Source of the DNA: Alnus glutinosa
Lineage: Eukaryota > Streptophyta > Magnoliopsida > Fagales > Betulaceae
Length of the DNA: 64,000 nucleotides
NCBI RefSeq assembly: GCF_958979055.1
Contig: NC_084896.1
Coordinates: forward strand, 10,445,001 to 10,509,000
Direction: 5' to 3'
Shown here: positions 34,350-47,579 of the stretch, in pieces
Numbering within the stretch: position 1 is the stretch's first letter
How the letters are laid out: the number at the start of each line of letters is the position of its first letter
Program-made: the position numbers and the translations under genes
The notes under the pieces: generated by a model
Database searches by the model: none
What the model was told of the DNA's origin: nothing
The model's input: the letters and a program-made list of their open reading frames with translations, nothing else

Positions 34350-37300
34350 TCAGGCAGGTGGCAGTGTAAGCAACGGCCTCCAGTAATCTAAAACAAGTCC
34401 CTGTGGCAAGTGAGCCCTAAACAGAAGGAGACAGTAATAAGTAAAAATAGAAGAAAACAGCAATAGTAGATAAACAAGGAAAAATAAATTTGAGTTCTAC
34501 TTAAAGCCACATAAAGGAAAGAAAAAAAGACTTTAGAGCACCTGTTGCAACTGAGATGGATCCTGCCCGAAAAACATTATGCAAAATACAATCCAAATTC
34601 AATCTCTGGGAGACGCTAATTCAGTTTTCTGGGTCTTTGGAACATAAGCAAATTCGCTAAGTCCATGCCAACGGTTGGCCTTCAATGAAAACGCACCAAG
34701 TTAAAGATTATGATGCTAGATGCTAGTAGTAAAAGTCAGAAGAGCAATAAAACTTTGGCATCAAGGTTAAGGTATATTACCTATTGGTACAAGTATTTCG
34801 AACATCTTTCAGAGGAGCACGGAGACCGCTGGCATGAGAACCAGATGACGAGCATCTAAATGATGATATCAACTATCAAGTGATATTCAACTGAAATTTG
34901 TCACCACTCCCATTCATATCACTCACAGGGTTGTCAACAGGAGAAACAGTGCCAATGTTTTCAGAGTCAAGCAGGGATGTCGGCAAGCAGTTCGTTTTAC
35001 ATGCAGCAGCCTCCAGCGTGATATGTTCCTTGGAAACAAGAGGAGAATTATCCTCTGGAATTGGATGATTAGGTGATGTTCGTGGGGCCCTGAATTTTCT
35101 CTTTGCTTCAAGAGATGCAAAGCCTTTAGGTGTTAAGGAAAATTGAATTACGAGAACAAGATGTAACGGAAACCTTTGGTGCTCGGTGGTGCCATAAACT
35201 TATAAACCGTTATTTAGTTTTTAGACTCTAACCTCCCTAATATAATGTCCTTTTCTGAAATAAATCACATGCTGATACCTGTTTAGTCCTTAAAACCATC
35301 ATTTGTTAACTTTGTTGGATGAATTTAAGACCCCAAAAATGAGCTATAATTTGTCCAAATACAACAGTAGGACATATCAGCGGTTTATGTGCAAAGGAAA
35401 ATGGAAATTTTGTCTAATGTGGTTCCAAGAAAAATGGTAGATACAGGCCAGATCTCTACAGGATGATCCCGCATCACAAGACATGCTCCTAGCATTTTTT
35501 TGGTTCTAAAGCATGAACCAGAAAAAATATGACAGGATACATATAGAAACTGAAGTACTTAATTTTTAAAATGTGAAATGTAACTTACAAAAAGGAAAAA
35601 GAAAGAATGAATGAAATAATCCAAGCCAAGAAAAAAGGCTTCAAAGGATACTGAAATACTTAGTCAAGAGATTCTTCTGAATCAGCAAATCTAGCTTTTT
35701 CCTCACGCTATCAGGATTAAAATGTTTAAGTTGGGATGTTTTGTAAAGCACCATGTCAGCACTCACATTCTCTCCCTGTTTGTCAAATGATGGACAAGTC
35801 GAGAATAATCACAAGTAGTGAGAAGCAAACTTTAAGCAAAGTGTAACAAAATTAATTAGTTCAATTACCCAAGTCAAAAGTAATATTTTCATCTCTAATG
35901 CAGTACAGAATAGACAATATAGGTATCAAAATGAAAGTTGAAAGTTCTCACTTTTCTGCATTGCTATATTAATACTGTTGGAAATTACGCCGACAGACCC
36001 ACATGGCCCACAAAGTTCACATGCAAAGGCCCGAAACCGATCCATAGACCCGGTTCTATTGTGCCACGTGTGGCAGGAGATTCGCTCCAATATCAGTGAA
36101 ATGCGCTCCAAGCCAAATAACCATGCTCAAACCCACTTCAAAAGATACACTCCTAATTTATGGGATACGAGATGCTTAAGCCTAGGCCATCGTGAGGGTA
36201 ACCCCATGATTAGGCTAGAACATAACAAAGCGACAGTTACATCAAAACCACTATAAAAGGTGAGTCCAAGCAAGGTAAAAGGAACTTTTGGCCCAAAGCT
36301 CAAAACTCATACTTAGTGCATTCCAATTTTCCTCTTAAACACTATTGAATTAGGCATCATAGCTATTACCAGACTGAAAAGAAGATTAACCATCATACAC
36401 AAGACACAAGACTTGCACTTTCTAATTGATTCACTTGTATTGGATTATATAGACCAGGATATAAGATTAAGCCCGGTCATGAAGTTTGTGCTTATGAATG
36501 CACATGTACAAGTACTTAGTTAAATATGATTTTAACAAACTCTCCATTAGTTAATATGATTCTTGAGAAACTCTCCCTTAAAATCTTCCTTTTTCTATTC
36601 TGAGTAATTTTCCATCTATGTTTTTCTTCTCCTCTCTTTCCAACATAGGCTAATTGGAGCACAAGTGAAAGGAGGTCACCTAATTAATTGTTCAAAGAAT
36701 CCCAAAGCAACTGCCCTTGAAAATGGGAGAGAGAGGATGTACCTGAAACTGCATTTTGGTAAATGGATCAAGATCACCTTCTGCCATGCCTTTCGCTGTA
36801 TGTTGTGATATCAATGTATCCTATGTCAAGGATTTCTAGCATTTCAACTATTAGAGCAAAAATGTGCAGAGAATTAGACTAAGAAGTTGAGTTGTAAATA
36901 AAGGATATGGGCCTAGGAAGTCCAAATCATCTCCAACATTATCAGATATGTCGGACAAATGTACAATTTCTTCGTTGATAGGATCATAAACCTGTTGATG
37001 CTGGAAAGTCAATATTGCTTTCTTGAATGATTCTTCATATAATGGAGGGACAGAAACAATGCTGTACCTCAAGTGCTTAATTACCTATATTGAGCCAATC
37101 AACATTTGGAATATATCAAAAAGATTAATAATTCACCAACTGAATTTAAACAACTTCTGACAAAATCTGCAAGCCAGCACAACCAAAAGCATTTTCTGGT
37201 ATCTCTCCAAAAAAAATTTTCATTTTTTTTTTTTTTGGTTCTCTTCTGTTTATGTGTGCTTGCATGCATACACTCCTGGTCTATCTAGTTAAATATATGC

Positions 37301-39019
37301 GGTTATCAAGTGCAATGAAAATGACACTCACCTTGTCATAACTTTTGAACTTTTTAATTAATGCATGAGCCCTTTTCAGGCCCATTCTTGGCAATGACTG
37401 CAAGTAGTCACATACACTCAAAATACACATCTGAAGAAGCATCTGCTTAGTGAAACCTGCAAAACTGAGATCCTTGTTCTATTGTAGCATGGAATATTGA
37501 AACTTAACACCTTGCCCAAACTTGTCCATTTTAAAGATAATCTGGTTTCAAGAAAGAAGTTTAAGCGTACCAACCAAATAGTTAAAATAATGAGCCTAAG
37601 GCAATAGGAAGAGAATAAGATTTTTCTACGGATCATAGCAGAAATTGTAATGAGATAGGAAGTTAAACTAATCAACTTCTATTTAACTCACTCTGGGAAA
37701 ACGAATGGTATAAGATCTGAATCCTCAGTGATAACTGCTGCAACTTGTTTGCTGATTCCCAAGAAGGTCATTTGGGCATCTGCCTCATAAGGAGCCACAA
37801 CATAAGACACATCCTCCTGTTTTAACACCTTCCATATGAAATAATGTCAATAGAAAAGGAGATAACAAGAAACCATGTCAATAGAAAAGGAGATAACATT
37901 ATCAAGCAGCATCTAGAAATATAAATCTATTCACGATCCGATCTTAGTCCGTCTTTTGTGCCTCAAAAAAGCCTTTTTCTACCTGGATTAGTTCACGTGC
38001 AATCAGAGGCGAAATATCAACAGCTTTTTGGTAGCACTCATATGCAGCAGCAGAATTTCCTTCCGTCTCGTGCTCAATAGCACGTGCAAGATTTGCCTTC
38101 CAACAAATACCAATCTTAAAACCCAGTCTTTAAACAACAAACACCAATCTGAACTCTGTCTGTCTTAATTAGGTTAGGAAGAATATCATAAAGCAGGCAC
38201 CTTTGAACATACAAACAAATTTTAATTTGAGTGGAGAAATTGATAAAACAGTACAAAAATATGTATCAAGAACAGTACTTAGCAATCAAAAAGAGATGAA
38301 GAACTAATAGCAACCAAGAACAGTGCTTAGCAATCAAAAAGGTTTAACACCACAATTTCGTAGCAGGTTCACTCTATGCATGCAATATTCAACGTGCCTG
38401 AAAGATCAGATACAAAATGCATAAGATCATATACACGTTGGATATCGAAAATATGAGTGAAACACTGACTTCCCTGAAATAAATGATGAACCCTCTCCGC
38501 AACTCAACCAAAGAAACCCAAAAACTTCAACCAAATTATCTTTTCCAACAAAAACCATTTTTCCATTTCTTCCCCCCCAAGTCCTCTCGGCAGAGAATCC
38601 AAACCCATTAAGAGCAGAGAGATTGAGCGAGAGTTGATTTTAGGTTTGGGGGCATAAGCATTGGAAAATGCATCAAATGCCCGAGACAAGAAGACAATCA
38701 CCCCAAGTCAATAAAATCATCGAAATCTTCGACTACATTACGCAAAAGAGACGTTATTCATTACTTGGGCGCTTACCAAGAAAAACTCATATCCCAAATT
38801 TGACAAAACCATTGACACCACCAACTAAATTACGAAATCTAACTATATCTGTACACACCTGGTGGTGGGTAGGCCTTTGCTGAGCTCTCTGCTGCAAGAC
38901 AAGGCACCCTTGTGGAGCCAAGAATAGGTGTCGACCGCAACACAAGAGCCCTCCAATTCCTTGATGTTGATTGGCACCATGATCGATTTCAGCAGCGGCA
39001 ACAGCCCCTGAATCCCCAT
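34350..39019 (-). pseudogene. EXO1: Exonuclease 1 (EXO1), broken copy
   Basis: EXO1 is a 5'-3' exonuclease of the XPG/FEN family used in mismatch repair and recombination. Exon 1 (38859-39019) encodes MGIQGLLPLLKSIMVPINIK to GLPTTR. Later exons supply YCMHRVNLLRNCGVKPF (to about 38338), AIEHETEGNSAAAYECYQKA (37983-38099), VSYVVAPYEADAQMTFLGIS (to about 37692), RIIFKMDKFGQGVKF, MCILSVCDYLQSLPRMGLKR (to 37332), SVPPLYEESFKKAILTFQHQ (about 37085), RKKLDLLIQKNLLTKYF, SGLRAPLKDVRNTC and a final exon ending LTLPPA. Lesions: exon 2 is cut off after GVKPF, removing the following MVFDGG metal-binding segment and its neighbours; TAG interrupts at 37479-37481; the conserved Gly residues of LSGCDYLQSLPGMG are Val and Arg. 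All point to loss of nuclease function. Introns and order are retained, so it is a duplicated gene, not a retrocopy. Confidence 0.88.
35973..36370. mobile_element. Probable LTR fragment in an EXO1 intron
   Basis: The sequence beginning TGTTGGAAATTACGCCGACA, with a TATA-like CTATAAAAGG near 36251 and ending around TGAATTAGGCATC, has the layout of an LTR promoter region. I could not find a target duplication, and the right boundary is uncertain. Confidence 0.4.
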
Positions 39020-39192
39020 GTTGCTTCTCAACCTATACGAGGTTTGAGCTGGGGAACAAATGCTTTATTTAGCAACTACCAAACTGCCCCTAATCTTCGA
39101 TTACAGACCAGAGCATTTAGAGAGAGAGAGAGAGAGAGAGAGGGTTTTATGAAGCGAAAGAATGTGAGTAATTCTGTGAATCTGTGATTGTG

Positions 39193-39357
39193 CCCCCAAA
39201 AGAATGAATAATGATTGTTGTACACCAAGTGTACAACAATCATACAACATCCCTTCACAAGGAATGGGTCCCACAGTGTATGGGGTCCACCCCTTGTGAA
39301 GGGGTGTTGTATGATTGTTGTACACTTGGTGTACAACAATCACTCCCCCAAAAGAAT
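39193..39357. mobile_element. Fold-back element just upstream of EXO1
   Basis: An inverted repeat (39206-39344) built from GATTGTTGTACAC and GTGTACAACAATC plus CCCTTCACAAGG and CCTTGTGAAGGGG is bounded by the exact 13-bp direct repeat CCCCCAAAAGAAT (39193-39205 and 39345-39357). Each end is itself a near-palindrome. The family is not recognised; 13 bp is long for a DNA-transposon target duplication. A related GTGTACATC/GATGTACAC pair lies at 39590-39710. Confidence 0.65.
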
Positions 39358-40052
39358 TGACATGGCGGGAAAGTTTTTGCCCGTAAAATTGTGGGTCCCA
39401 GATACGGCATGTTTGGCATCAAGTACGTCATACCGGAAGTAATTTACGCAACCTCTATTGCACCACTGTCCCACAACCAATACATATCAGGTGTGATCCA
39501 TGCATTGTGAATCTTACCCAATTTGTCTTGAGATTATAATTTTATCATTTATTATATCATACAGTAAATTAATGTTATTTGTAAATCAATAGGGTGTACA
39601 TCAAGTGTACACCCAGTGCACTCGAATAGTATGAAACCCATATCATATGTATATGCATGAGATGTACATCAAAATGCACTAGATGTACACCCGATTGATG
39701 TACAAATGGCATTACTTTATGCAATGGAATCGGGATCTCTCATCATTATATTTGGGAATCTTAACAAATTATTTCTATTCATTAATTTGGATAGGGAAAT
39801 GTGAGGAGAACTTGTGGGGATTCTTTATCCGAATAGGGGCTCATTGGCCGAGCATGGACTATTGTCCAAACAAGTTACTCGGATAAGGAGTTCTTTGTTC
39901 GGGTAGGAAGACTCTCTGCTCCATAACTTTTCTGGTCCTAGCTTTTTGGGTAAAAATTGTAGAAGAATGAGGATCCCCTACACTTGAGAGATTGATTGCT
40001 AGCAAATCGGGCACTCAAACTACAAAAACCGATCCATTGTTATAAAATAAAA

Positions 40053-40092
<40 letters not shown>

Positions 40093-40429
40093 CATGGTAT
40101 GCAAAATGGTGCAAATTCCTTCACATTATTTTTTCTCATTATTAAAAAAAATGGGGTCTTGGTTTTTTTTTTTTTTTTTTTCCATATTGTAAATCGCTCC
40201 CCACATTATTTTTTCTCATTATCGAAAAAAAGAAGAAGTGTTTTTTCTCTCATTAGTGTTTTTTTTCCCCCTTAGGGGGACAAGTAGACAATTTTTTTAA
40301 AAAAATAAAATAAAATAAAATGAAGGCGGAAATACATAATATGCTCCATATTTTGATCTTACTTGCATCAATACCTACTCTATAATCTTTTAAAATTGTT
40401 GACCTATTTATGTGTTTTAATTAAAAGTA

Positions 40430-41159
40430 CGGTTAAATATGTTTGACCTCCTATATATGGTTTAACAACTTTATTTTTTTCGCCTATTGTGGTTTATTTC
40501 ATATCGCAGATGATAGCTTGTTTGTTGCTAAAGACGAAGATAATACATTCGTCTAACTTCAGTTCAAAAATTGACGGAAGTCCATGTCGAATGCTTTAAA
40601 AAATTAACATGCGTTCCTATGTATAATTTTTTTTTTAAAAAAAAAAAACTAAAAATAATAATAAAAAATCTTTAAAAGTTTAAAAACTAAAAGAAAACAA
40701 CTTTTTGAAAAAAAAAAAAAAAAGAAAGAAAAAAAAAGAAATGGAGGTAGTTCGGCCACCCACAAGGGCCAAACTCTAACTCAAGTATTTTTATTTTTAT
40801 TTTCCTTTTTGGGCTTGTGGGGGTGCCAAACCACCCATAACGGCCGTGTAGTGGTTCGACCACTCACAGATCGGCTGATTTGGGTAGTCAAACCCACCCT
40901 CAGGCCAAACGGGGGTGGCTCAAGGCTCTTGAGTGCGGTTTAGCCACTCCTACTTCTTTATTTTATTTTTTTAAAGTTTTTATTATTTTTAGTTTTTTTT
41001 TTTTTTAATTATACATAGGGACACATGTTAATTTTTTACAACATATAACGTGGTCTTCCGTCAATTTTTAAATAAAGGTACCATCTACCGTACATAATAA
41101 ACTACATTAGACAAAAAAATTACAGTCACTTAACCACAAAGAGCAAAAATATTTAACCC
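40430..41159. mobile_element. Mutator-like element, copy B
   Basis: 730 bp with ends CGGTTAAATA and TATTTAACCC and an exact 9-bp target duplication TTAAAAGTA (40421-40429 and 41160-41168). This copy, without the inserted retroposon, shows the original structure. It carries the same GGGTGGC-rich middle and has no coding frame. Confidence 0.82.
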
Positions 41160-42778
41160 TTAAAAGTATCAAAATCTAGTTTAGTATTAAGGATATATTT
41201 AGACAATTAAAATTATTTGATGTGACTCTCAAAAAAAAAAAAGTAAAAAAATATTTGATGTGAAAAAAAAAAAAAAAAAATTGTTAAACGACTACTATTC
41301 TGTAATTAATAAAGATTTCCTGAAGAGTTTAACTTTAGAATGCAATGCTCTTAAAACTACACGTCGTTAAAAAGGCCCTTGGTTCCCATCTCCCTCCCGC
41401 GCGTTTGTCTTTTGACTGGGCATTTCCGATCTAAGCTACAGGAAGCTTCCAATACTTGTTTCCCAATCACTGCGCGACGCGTGGATAAAAGACTTTCTCC
41501 TCGACTATTTGTTTGCCTTAACAACTGAACGTCTTTCTCACTCTCCTTCTTCGCTCTCTCACTCTCGCTCTCTCGCTCTCTCACAACCGATCGCTGTTTC
41601 CGATCACCGCATCACTGAGAATCGTCGCTCCCGATCCGCTCTCTCTCTCTCTATCTCTCTTACTCCCGTTTTACGTTCCTTTGTCTCTGACGCACGGCCA
41701 TCAAAATACAGAGGTAAGTCCAAACCCTAACCTTCATTTATTGGTTTTTTTTTTGTATTTCTTAAATAATAATCCACGGCAAGGAATGGGAGCTTGAATT
41801 AGGGTTAGGGCTAGGGTTAGGATTAGGGTTTGAGAGTGACGATCTCTCGCGCTCTGTCCCGGGAAAAGAAAACAGAGCCAAATCCTTAAATCCTAGTTTG
41901 CTGTGTCGTTTGGAGCTTCTTCTTTCTTTTTCTTTTTTTTATCATCATTTCGGGTGCTAGGACCATGCGCTTCGTTTCTTTTTGGGTTAGGGTTAGGGTT
42001 TGAGAGAAACGATCTCTCGCGCTCTGTCCCGGGAAAAGAATACAGAGCCAATTCCTTAAATCCTAGTTTCCTGTGTCGTTTGGAGCTTTTTTTTTTATCA
42101 TCATTTCGGGTGCTAGGACCATGCGCTTCGTTTTTTTGGCTTTTACGGTTGTGTGGAGTCTGGGTGATGGGAAAATTTGCTGGAAGAAACAGAGGCATAC
42201 CTAATCAAGATGAAAATTTTGGATTGGCAATCCAACAAGAACTGTAGGACCGATGGTATTGGGTTCAAGTTACGGGTGGTGGAGGGGCTTTGTTTGTTTG
42301 CTTTTTTTAAACAAATTATCTATGCTTGGTTCCTGAGAAATGTTTGTATGTTTTGACAATTGAATAACATGTGTTTGACTGTTTGTATTTGCGGGATTTG
42401 AGTGAAGAAACATTTTCTTCCTTTCTTCCTTCATCCTGCATTCCTCGGAAACAATATACAGAGCATGCTTACCCTACCGTAATATAACTTAAATCATTTA
42501 GATTAGTGAAGCCATTGCTTACCATAATTAGGAGGTACTCATTGATGATGGTATCATAGATTGAACACTATTATCTCATATTTTCTGGTTGTATTAATTA
42601 TACTATCGCATTTCATTAATTATTTATCTCTTTCTTTTTCTTTTTTTTCTTCTAAACAAGACTATCAATTTCATACTCATTCCACAAATAGTATACTGTT
42701 TTGCTTATCTGCTGAAAAATCTTTTGTTGTGCTCAACACCTGAAAATTGGCCTTGTTTAATTCTTGCAGTTTCTTATT

Positions 42779-45700
42779 ATGGGTGCAAGTGAAACCATGG
42801 TATTCTCGAAACAACTAGAAGCCACTTGTGGTATGCAATCATGTGGGCTGTGGCACAATTCTATAACCAAAGTGTCTGATGATGGAAAGAAGGCTCTTCG
42901 TGCAGCAATCATGAAGAGCAGGTTTTCAGAAACTATTTTAAAAGCGCAAAAGAAGACACTTTTTGACCATGTAAGATAATATTTTTATTATTGAAAGAAA
43001 ATACATTGTCATGATGTAACATTTGGATACACCTCTTGTACTATGTTTTCTTAGTTGCTAATACATGCTATCTTCTTGTTTGTCTTTAGGATAATAAAGT
43101 AGATCCCTTGAAGATGCAGCGGGAAAAGAAAAGATTTGAAAGTATACAACTTGAAGGTGAATTAAGCAACTTAATATTTGCTCCCCTCCTCTCTTGTAAC
43201 CCCTTTTTGCTCATGTGAATGACTAAAAAAAAAAGAAAAAAAAAAAAGGTAACTTAATATTTGCTTTACATACGAAAAATCAAGTGTACAATGATATATC
43301 GGTTTGTAAGGATCCCAAGGAGCAAGTGCTTTACTTCGACTTTGCAAGACAAGCTCTTTATGTATTTTATCAAGCTCGAATGATTATATGATTTTTGTAA
43401 TAATACATATATATTATTTTATGCTCATTGTATATATTCCTTGATTTTTAATATTATATTATCATTCTGTTATTAGATGTGCAATTTAGCAATTTCTTAG
43501 TTTGTTAGACATGTTAAGTTTGTCGTGGTTCTATTTGGTCTATTCAGATTTAGATGATCTCTTAATTAATTAATTCACATGAGCATGATTCCAAATGAAT
43601 GCAAATTGCTCCTTTTTTTCACTATAGCTGATCTTGAAGCTTCATGTTCTCCTCCTCCAAATTGAGCAACATATCATCTCTTTCTCTCTGTTCTTTAGAT
43701 GCTTTAGCTCTTTTATTTGCTTCCAAACACTTCTTTTGTGAAACCAATAGACATCCCTTGAGGCCTTCAATCTCTTCTCTATATGCACGAAGATTTTGTT
43801 CTTGATCCATGATCTTCTCATTGGCCTCATCTAAAGCCAACACCAAATCTCTGCTTTCTCTCATCAATGTGAATTCCAATTTGTCTTGTAATATTCTAAA
43901 GCTACATTCTTCAAATGAATTAAGATATTGTAATTCTTTAATCCTCGATCTTCTTTTGTTTTTTAAAACATTTTGACATTAATGGTCATAACATTGATAA
44001 AGAGGAACTATGATTGAGTTACTATGGCAGTCCTATAAGATACTATTAAATAACATTGCTATTTTTTCTTATGAAATTAATTTGTAAACTTTTTATTATT
44101 ATTTGGCTTGGTGTCAGATGCGGACGTGCTAGGACAATGCTTAGTATGATAGTTCAATTCATTGTGCTAGAACAACGTTTAGTAGTTTTGAAACTTTTTT
44201 TAATTTTCAATCGGATTTGATTGTCCCGTAAATAGTTTGGATCGTTTTGTTCTACTAAATTATTCATAGCTGTACTTTTCAAAAAGAAAAAGAAAAATTA
44301 ATTGATTTTTTTTTTTATTTTATACATTTGGCAAAAAAAAAAAAAAAAGAGAAAGTTGTGCTATTTGCTCAACTTTTGCACGCAAGTCTAACGTAGAGAG
44401 ATGTGTTCCATCATCAAGTAGTCCTTTTTTTTTTTTTAATGTTAGGATACACATTGTGTCAATATTATATTAGAGGAAAGGTTATGCACTCTTTATATTA
44501 TGTGCGATTATATCACTAGAATTATTGCAAATTGAATAGTGCATGAAAAGATTTAGGATTTTGGTTTAGTACTCTACTACTTGACATAATTTCTAACATA
44601 TATATATATAGCTGGTTGGCCTAGTTGTTAATTATAATATCAGATCTTAATCGTCCCAAAAATTAGAGCTCTAAACTCTGCACTGGCAGCAGTTAACTTG
44701 GTAGAGAGATGAGAGATCCCAGCAGCAAAGGTAGATAGTAGCTAAATTAATAATATGATAATTGGTAAGGTGTCATCGTTAATGGCGCACATAAGTAGCA
44801 AAGAGTGTGTGGTCTAATAAAAAGTAGCTTTTGGGCTAATTTGTGGTCCAAGTTTATCAGCAACAGCAGCAAATTTATGCACTTTTAATTTAGAATTTTC
44901 TAGTTGTAGTAATACGATAAGTAAGATGATTAGTGAGGTAGTCTATTAACTCTTACTATTCCTTATCCGTCTTAATTCCTTCTTTCTACCACATTTGGAC
45001 CATTAGAGGATACTTGTATTCCTTATCCGTCTTAACCCCTTCTTTCTACCACATTTGTACCTTTAGAGGGCACTTTCATTCTATAGACCGTAAACTGCAG
45101 TGCAAGTATTTTGAAAGTTATCTATGAGCATTTCCACTACAAAAACAACTACAATATATAAATATATAGGAATAGAGAAGTTACATCATCTAGATATCAT
45201 TTGCAAAACTTTTCATTATCATGTCCTTTTTCTTTTTATTTCTTATGAATACAAATCTGCACAGTGGTATAATCATCAACTTGGCAATGGGAAGATGCTA
45301 TCAATACCTCAATAATATGCTATCAAACTAGTTCTCTTTTCAGTTTTCTTGTAGTTGGTTTATTGTGAGTTACTCTTTGGTTGCTTTTGTACTCATTTTC
45401 TAAAGCCCATGTCTAAAGTTATTATGCTAAGAGAAAAAAAAATTGTAGTTGTTATTTACCTATCAGCATTATTAGTTGTCATTATTAGTTGTCTTGTATT
45501 ATGTTTTTGGCATCCATCTACCATTTCTCTTTCATTGACAGGGTTAAATGTTTACTTGCAGAAATGTCTAAGATTAAAGCCCAAATGAAAGAGGCTGAAG
45601 TCGACGAGGTAGAAGCTAAACTAAAGCAGCAAATGAAAAATGTTGAAGTTGATGAGGTCGAAGCTAAATTGAAGCATCGACGAGAAACAGAAAGAGAAGC

Positions 45701-45930
45701 ATTTCGAGCTACACTGCAAAAGGTTACTTTCTTCTATCTAATATTTGTTCACATTTTTAATATATCAAATATAATTTTTTTCATTGGGTTGAACTTGACA
45801 TCTGATGTTGTGCACCTCTCTGCAGATGACAAAAACGGTTGATTTTGAAGACAATATGTGGGCTCAAAAAGAATTCGATATCTTAATTGGGTCTTCTTGT
45901 TCCTATTATTGGCCTCGTGCTGCACGTTAA
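42779..45930 (+). CDS. Bromodomain-less GTE/BET-type protein, copy B (174 aa)
   Basis: Exons 42779-42970, 43090-43156, 45562-45722 and 45826-45930 match copy A in length and phase and are fully open; a 5'UTR exon ends at 41713. The protein has the same layout: MGASETMVFSKQLEATCGM, VSDDGKKALRAAIMKSRF, VDPLKMQREKKRFE, two 16-residue charged repeats (KEAEVDEVEAKLKQQM, KNVEVDEVEAKLKHRR) and MTKTVDFEDN. At one site it keeps the family residue (DPLK) where A has NPLK, so B looks less diverged there. Differences from A are mostly conservative and never break the frame. As in A, bromodomain and NET domain are absent. Activity is unknown; a dominant-negative or scaffold role would be inference. Confidence 0.75.
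43622..43879 (-). pseudogene. Antisense coiled-coil gene fragment in intron 3 of copy B
   Basis: Same fragment as in block A (VLALDEANEKIMDQEQNLRA to EENMKLQDQL), but the upstream half is missing. The sequence jumps from the DLVLALDEAN region directly to the AATGTGAATTCCAATTTG that in block A lies about 0.65 kb further on. A short microhomology (TCT or TCA) at the joint suggests a deletion in B. Confidence 0.65.
44078..44354 (+). mobile_element. Poly-A-tailed insertion unique to block B
   Basis: Block A runs TTATGAAAGTTGTGC without a break. Block B has about 277 bp between TTATGAAA and GTTGTGC, ending in a run of 16 A followed by GAGAAA. The A tail and the repeated GAAA fit a small retroposon. 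The family is not recognised. Confidence 0.55.
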
Positions 45931-47579
45931 ACATACATTCTAGTATTGTTTGTAAGATGTTAGATGAAATTTTGTTCTCAGATGTAAAATCTATTTTTTA
46001 TCTGCCAATAGTAGTATCGTAGTAAATGGTGTGAAGTTAGCTATTTGTAAACAGAGAGAAATCAATAATGTAATCTTAACTGCTGAGCCAGGTTCTTGTA
46101 AACATGACGTTGCATAAATATACAATTCTTTTGACCAAAATCAGTTGTATGTGGACATCCACATGCTGGTTCTTTTGAATATACAATTCTTTTGAACAGT
46201 GATCAAGTTCATAAACCTAGTACTATAATATATACCAATTTTGTAATAGGAGTAGAGAACTCATTCATAAAGGAAAAAAAAGAAGAAAGAGAGCAAGGAT
46301 AAACGAAAATCCTTCCCAAGGCATATAAGCAATGTGCCCCCTTATGACCATCACCAAAATGCTGTTGGGATTCTTAAAACTAATAATCCTTCATCTAAGA
46401 TATATGGGCTGATAATATCATTACAGTGTCCCAAGGATCTATTGAAGCCCCCCCTCCTCTTGTTCCAATCATCCAATTGGCAATATCAAATTAAAAATAT
46501 GAAGAAAAAAAAAAAAAGCAATATCATCCTCACATCCATCACTCGTTTATTGAATTGCACCGGTGAAAAATAGAAGGTAAATGTGAAACTATTAGGATTT
46601 GAGGTGACTATGGACAAAAAAAGAAAGAAAGATGATATTACTCCCCTTTAAATTGTTGGGGGATGAAAGAAAAAACTGAAGTCCAACCAACTATAAAGTA
46701 TGATGGCAAATGGCAATTAACATAAAAATGGCACCATAAAAATTTCAATGAACACAAAGAAAAGATTATGAAACCAATATTGTACCCTAATCATATACCA
46801 AACAACCTATAAGATCTATTACATTCAATTAATTCCATTTACATTTCATAAAAGTCCAAAATCAGAAATATCTATTACACCTTGTACCATATGTCCTCCA
46901 TACAGAACCAACGATGATGTTCACCTAATCCATCCAATAGACACCAACGTTGGCAGATTCTGTAGGAAGTGTGAAGGCAGAATGAACAAGGTAAAATCAG
47001 GGTTTTCCATGCACTATCCAACTATCCCCAGGAAGCCCAACCAAATTTCTCTACCACATAACAAACTCAAGAATCCAGAATGCTCTAACATATCGTTCCT
47101 AAGGCTAAGAGAAAGCTATCAATCCAAATAAACACACTGCTTCCTTCAACCAAACAAAGTATAAAGCAAACCACCTTCTATCTCTATCCTAAGCCAGAAA
47201 ATTTCATGAAAATTCCCAGTCCTCCTGACATCTCAGGGACCACAAGCACAAGTAAAATCACAGATGACAGATCCACATATGTTCGTTTACTTCAAATTAA
47301 AACCACCCTATCTCTAACTCTAAGCAAAGGAGCTGTCTTTTTCCTCATTTCTTTTAGCAAAAAAAATTACCAAAATTTTCAGTTTTGCTCCTTAAAAGAA
47401 TAAACATTCGAAGATCCTCGTAGATCTATCTCCCAAAGAAGGCCTAAATGGGTACTCTCGGCATGCAGCCAAGATCCCAGAACAAAGGGAGCATCCTCGG
47501 GCTTCGATGATCTCCCAAAACCAAATCTTTCAGTCTCTCAGCACTCAAACAAGAAAAAACAAAAAAGAAAGAGACTTCA

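Noticed and set aside
35978..36256. 92-codon frame in an EXO1 intron
   Set aside because: It lies in a probable LTR fragment and has no domain.
39119..39142. GA run near the EXO1 start as an element
   Set aside because: Simple microsatellite in the 5' leader with no further structure.
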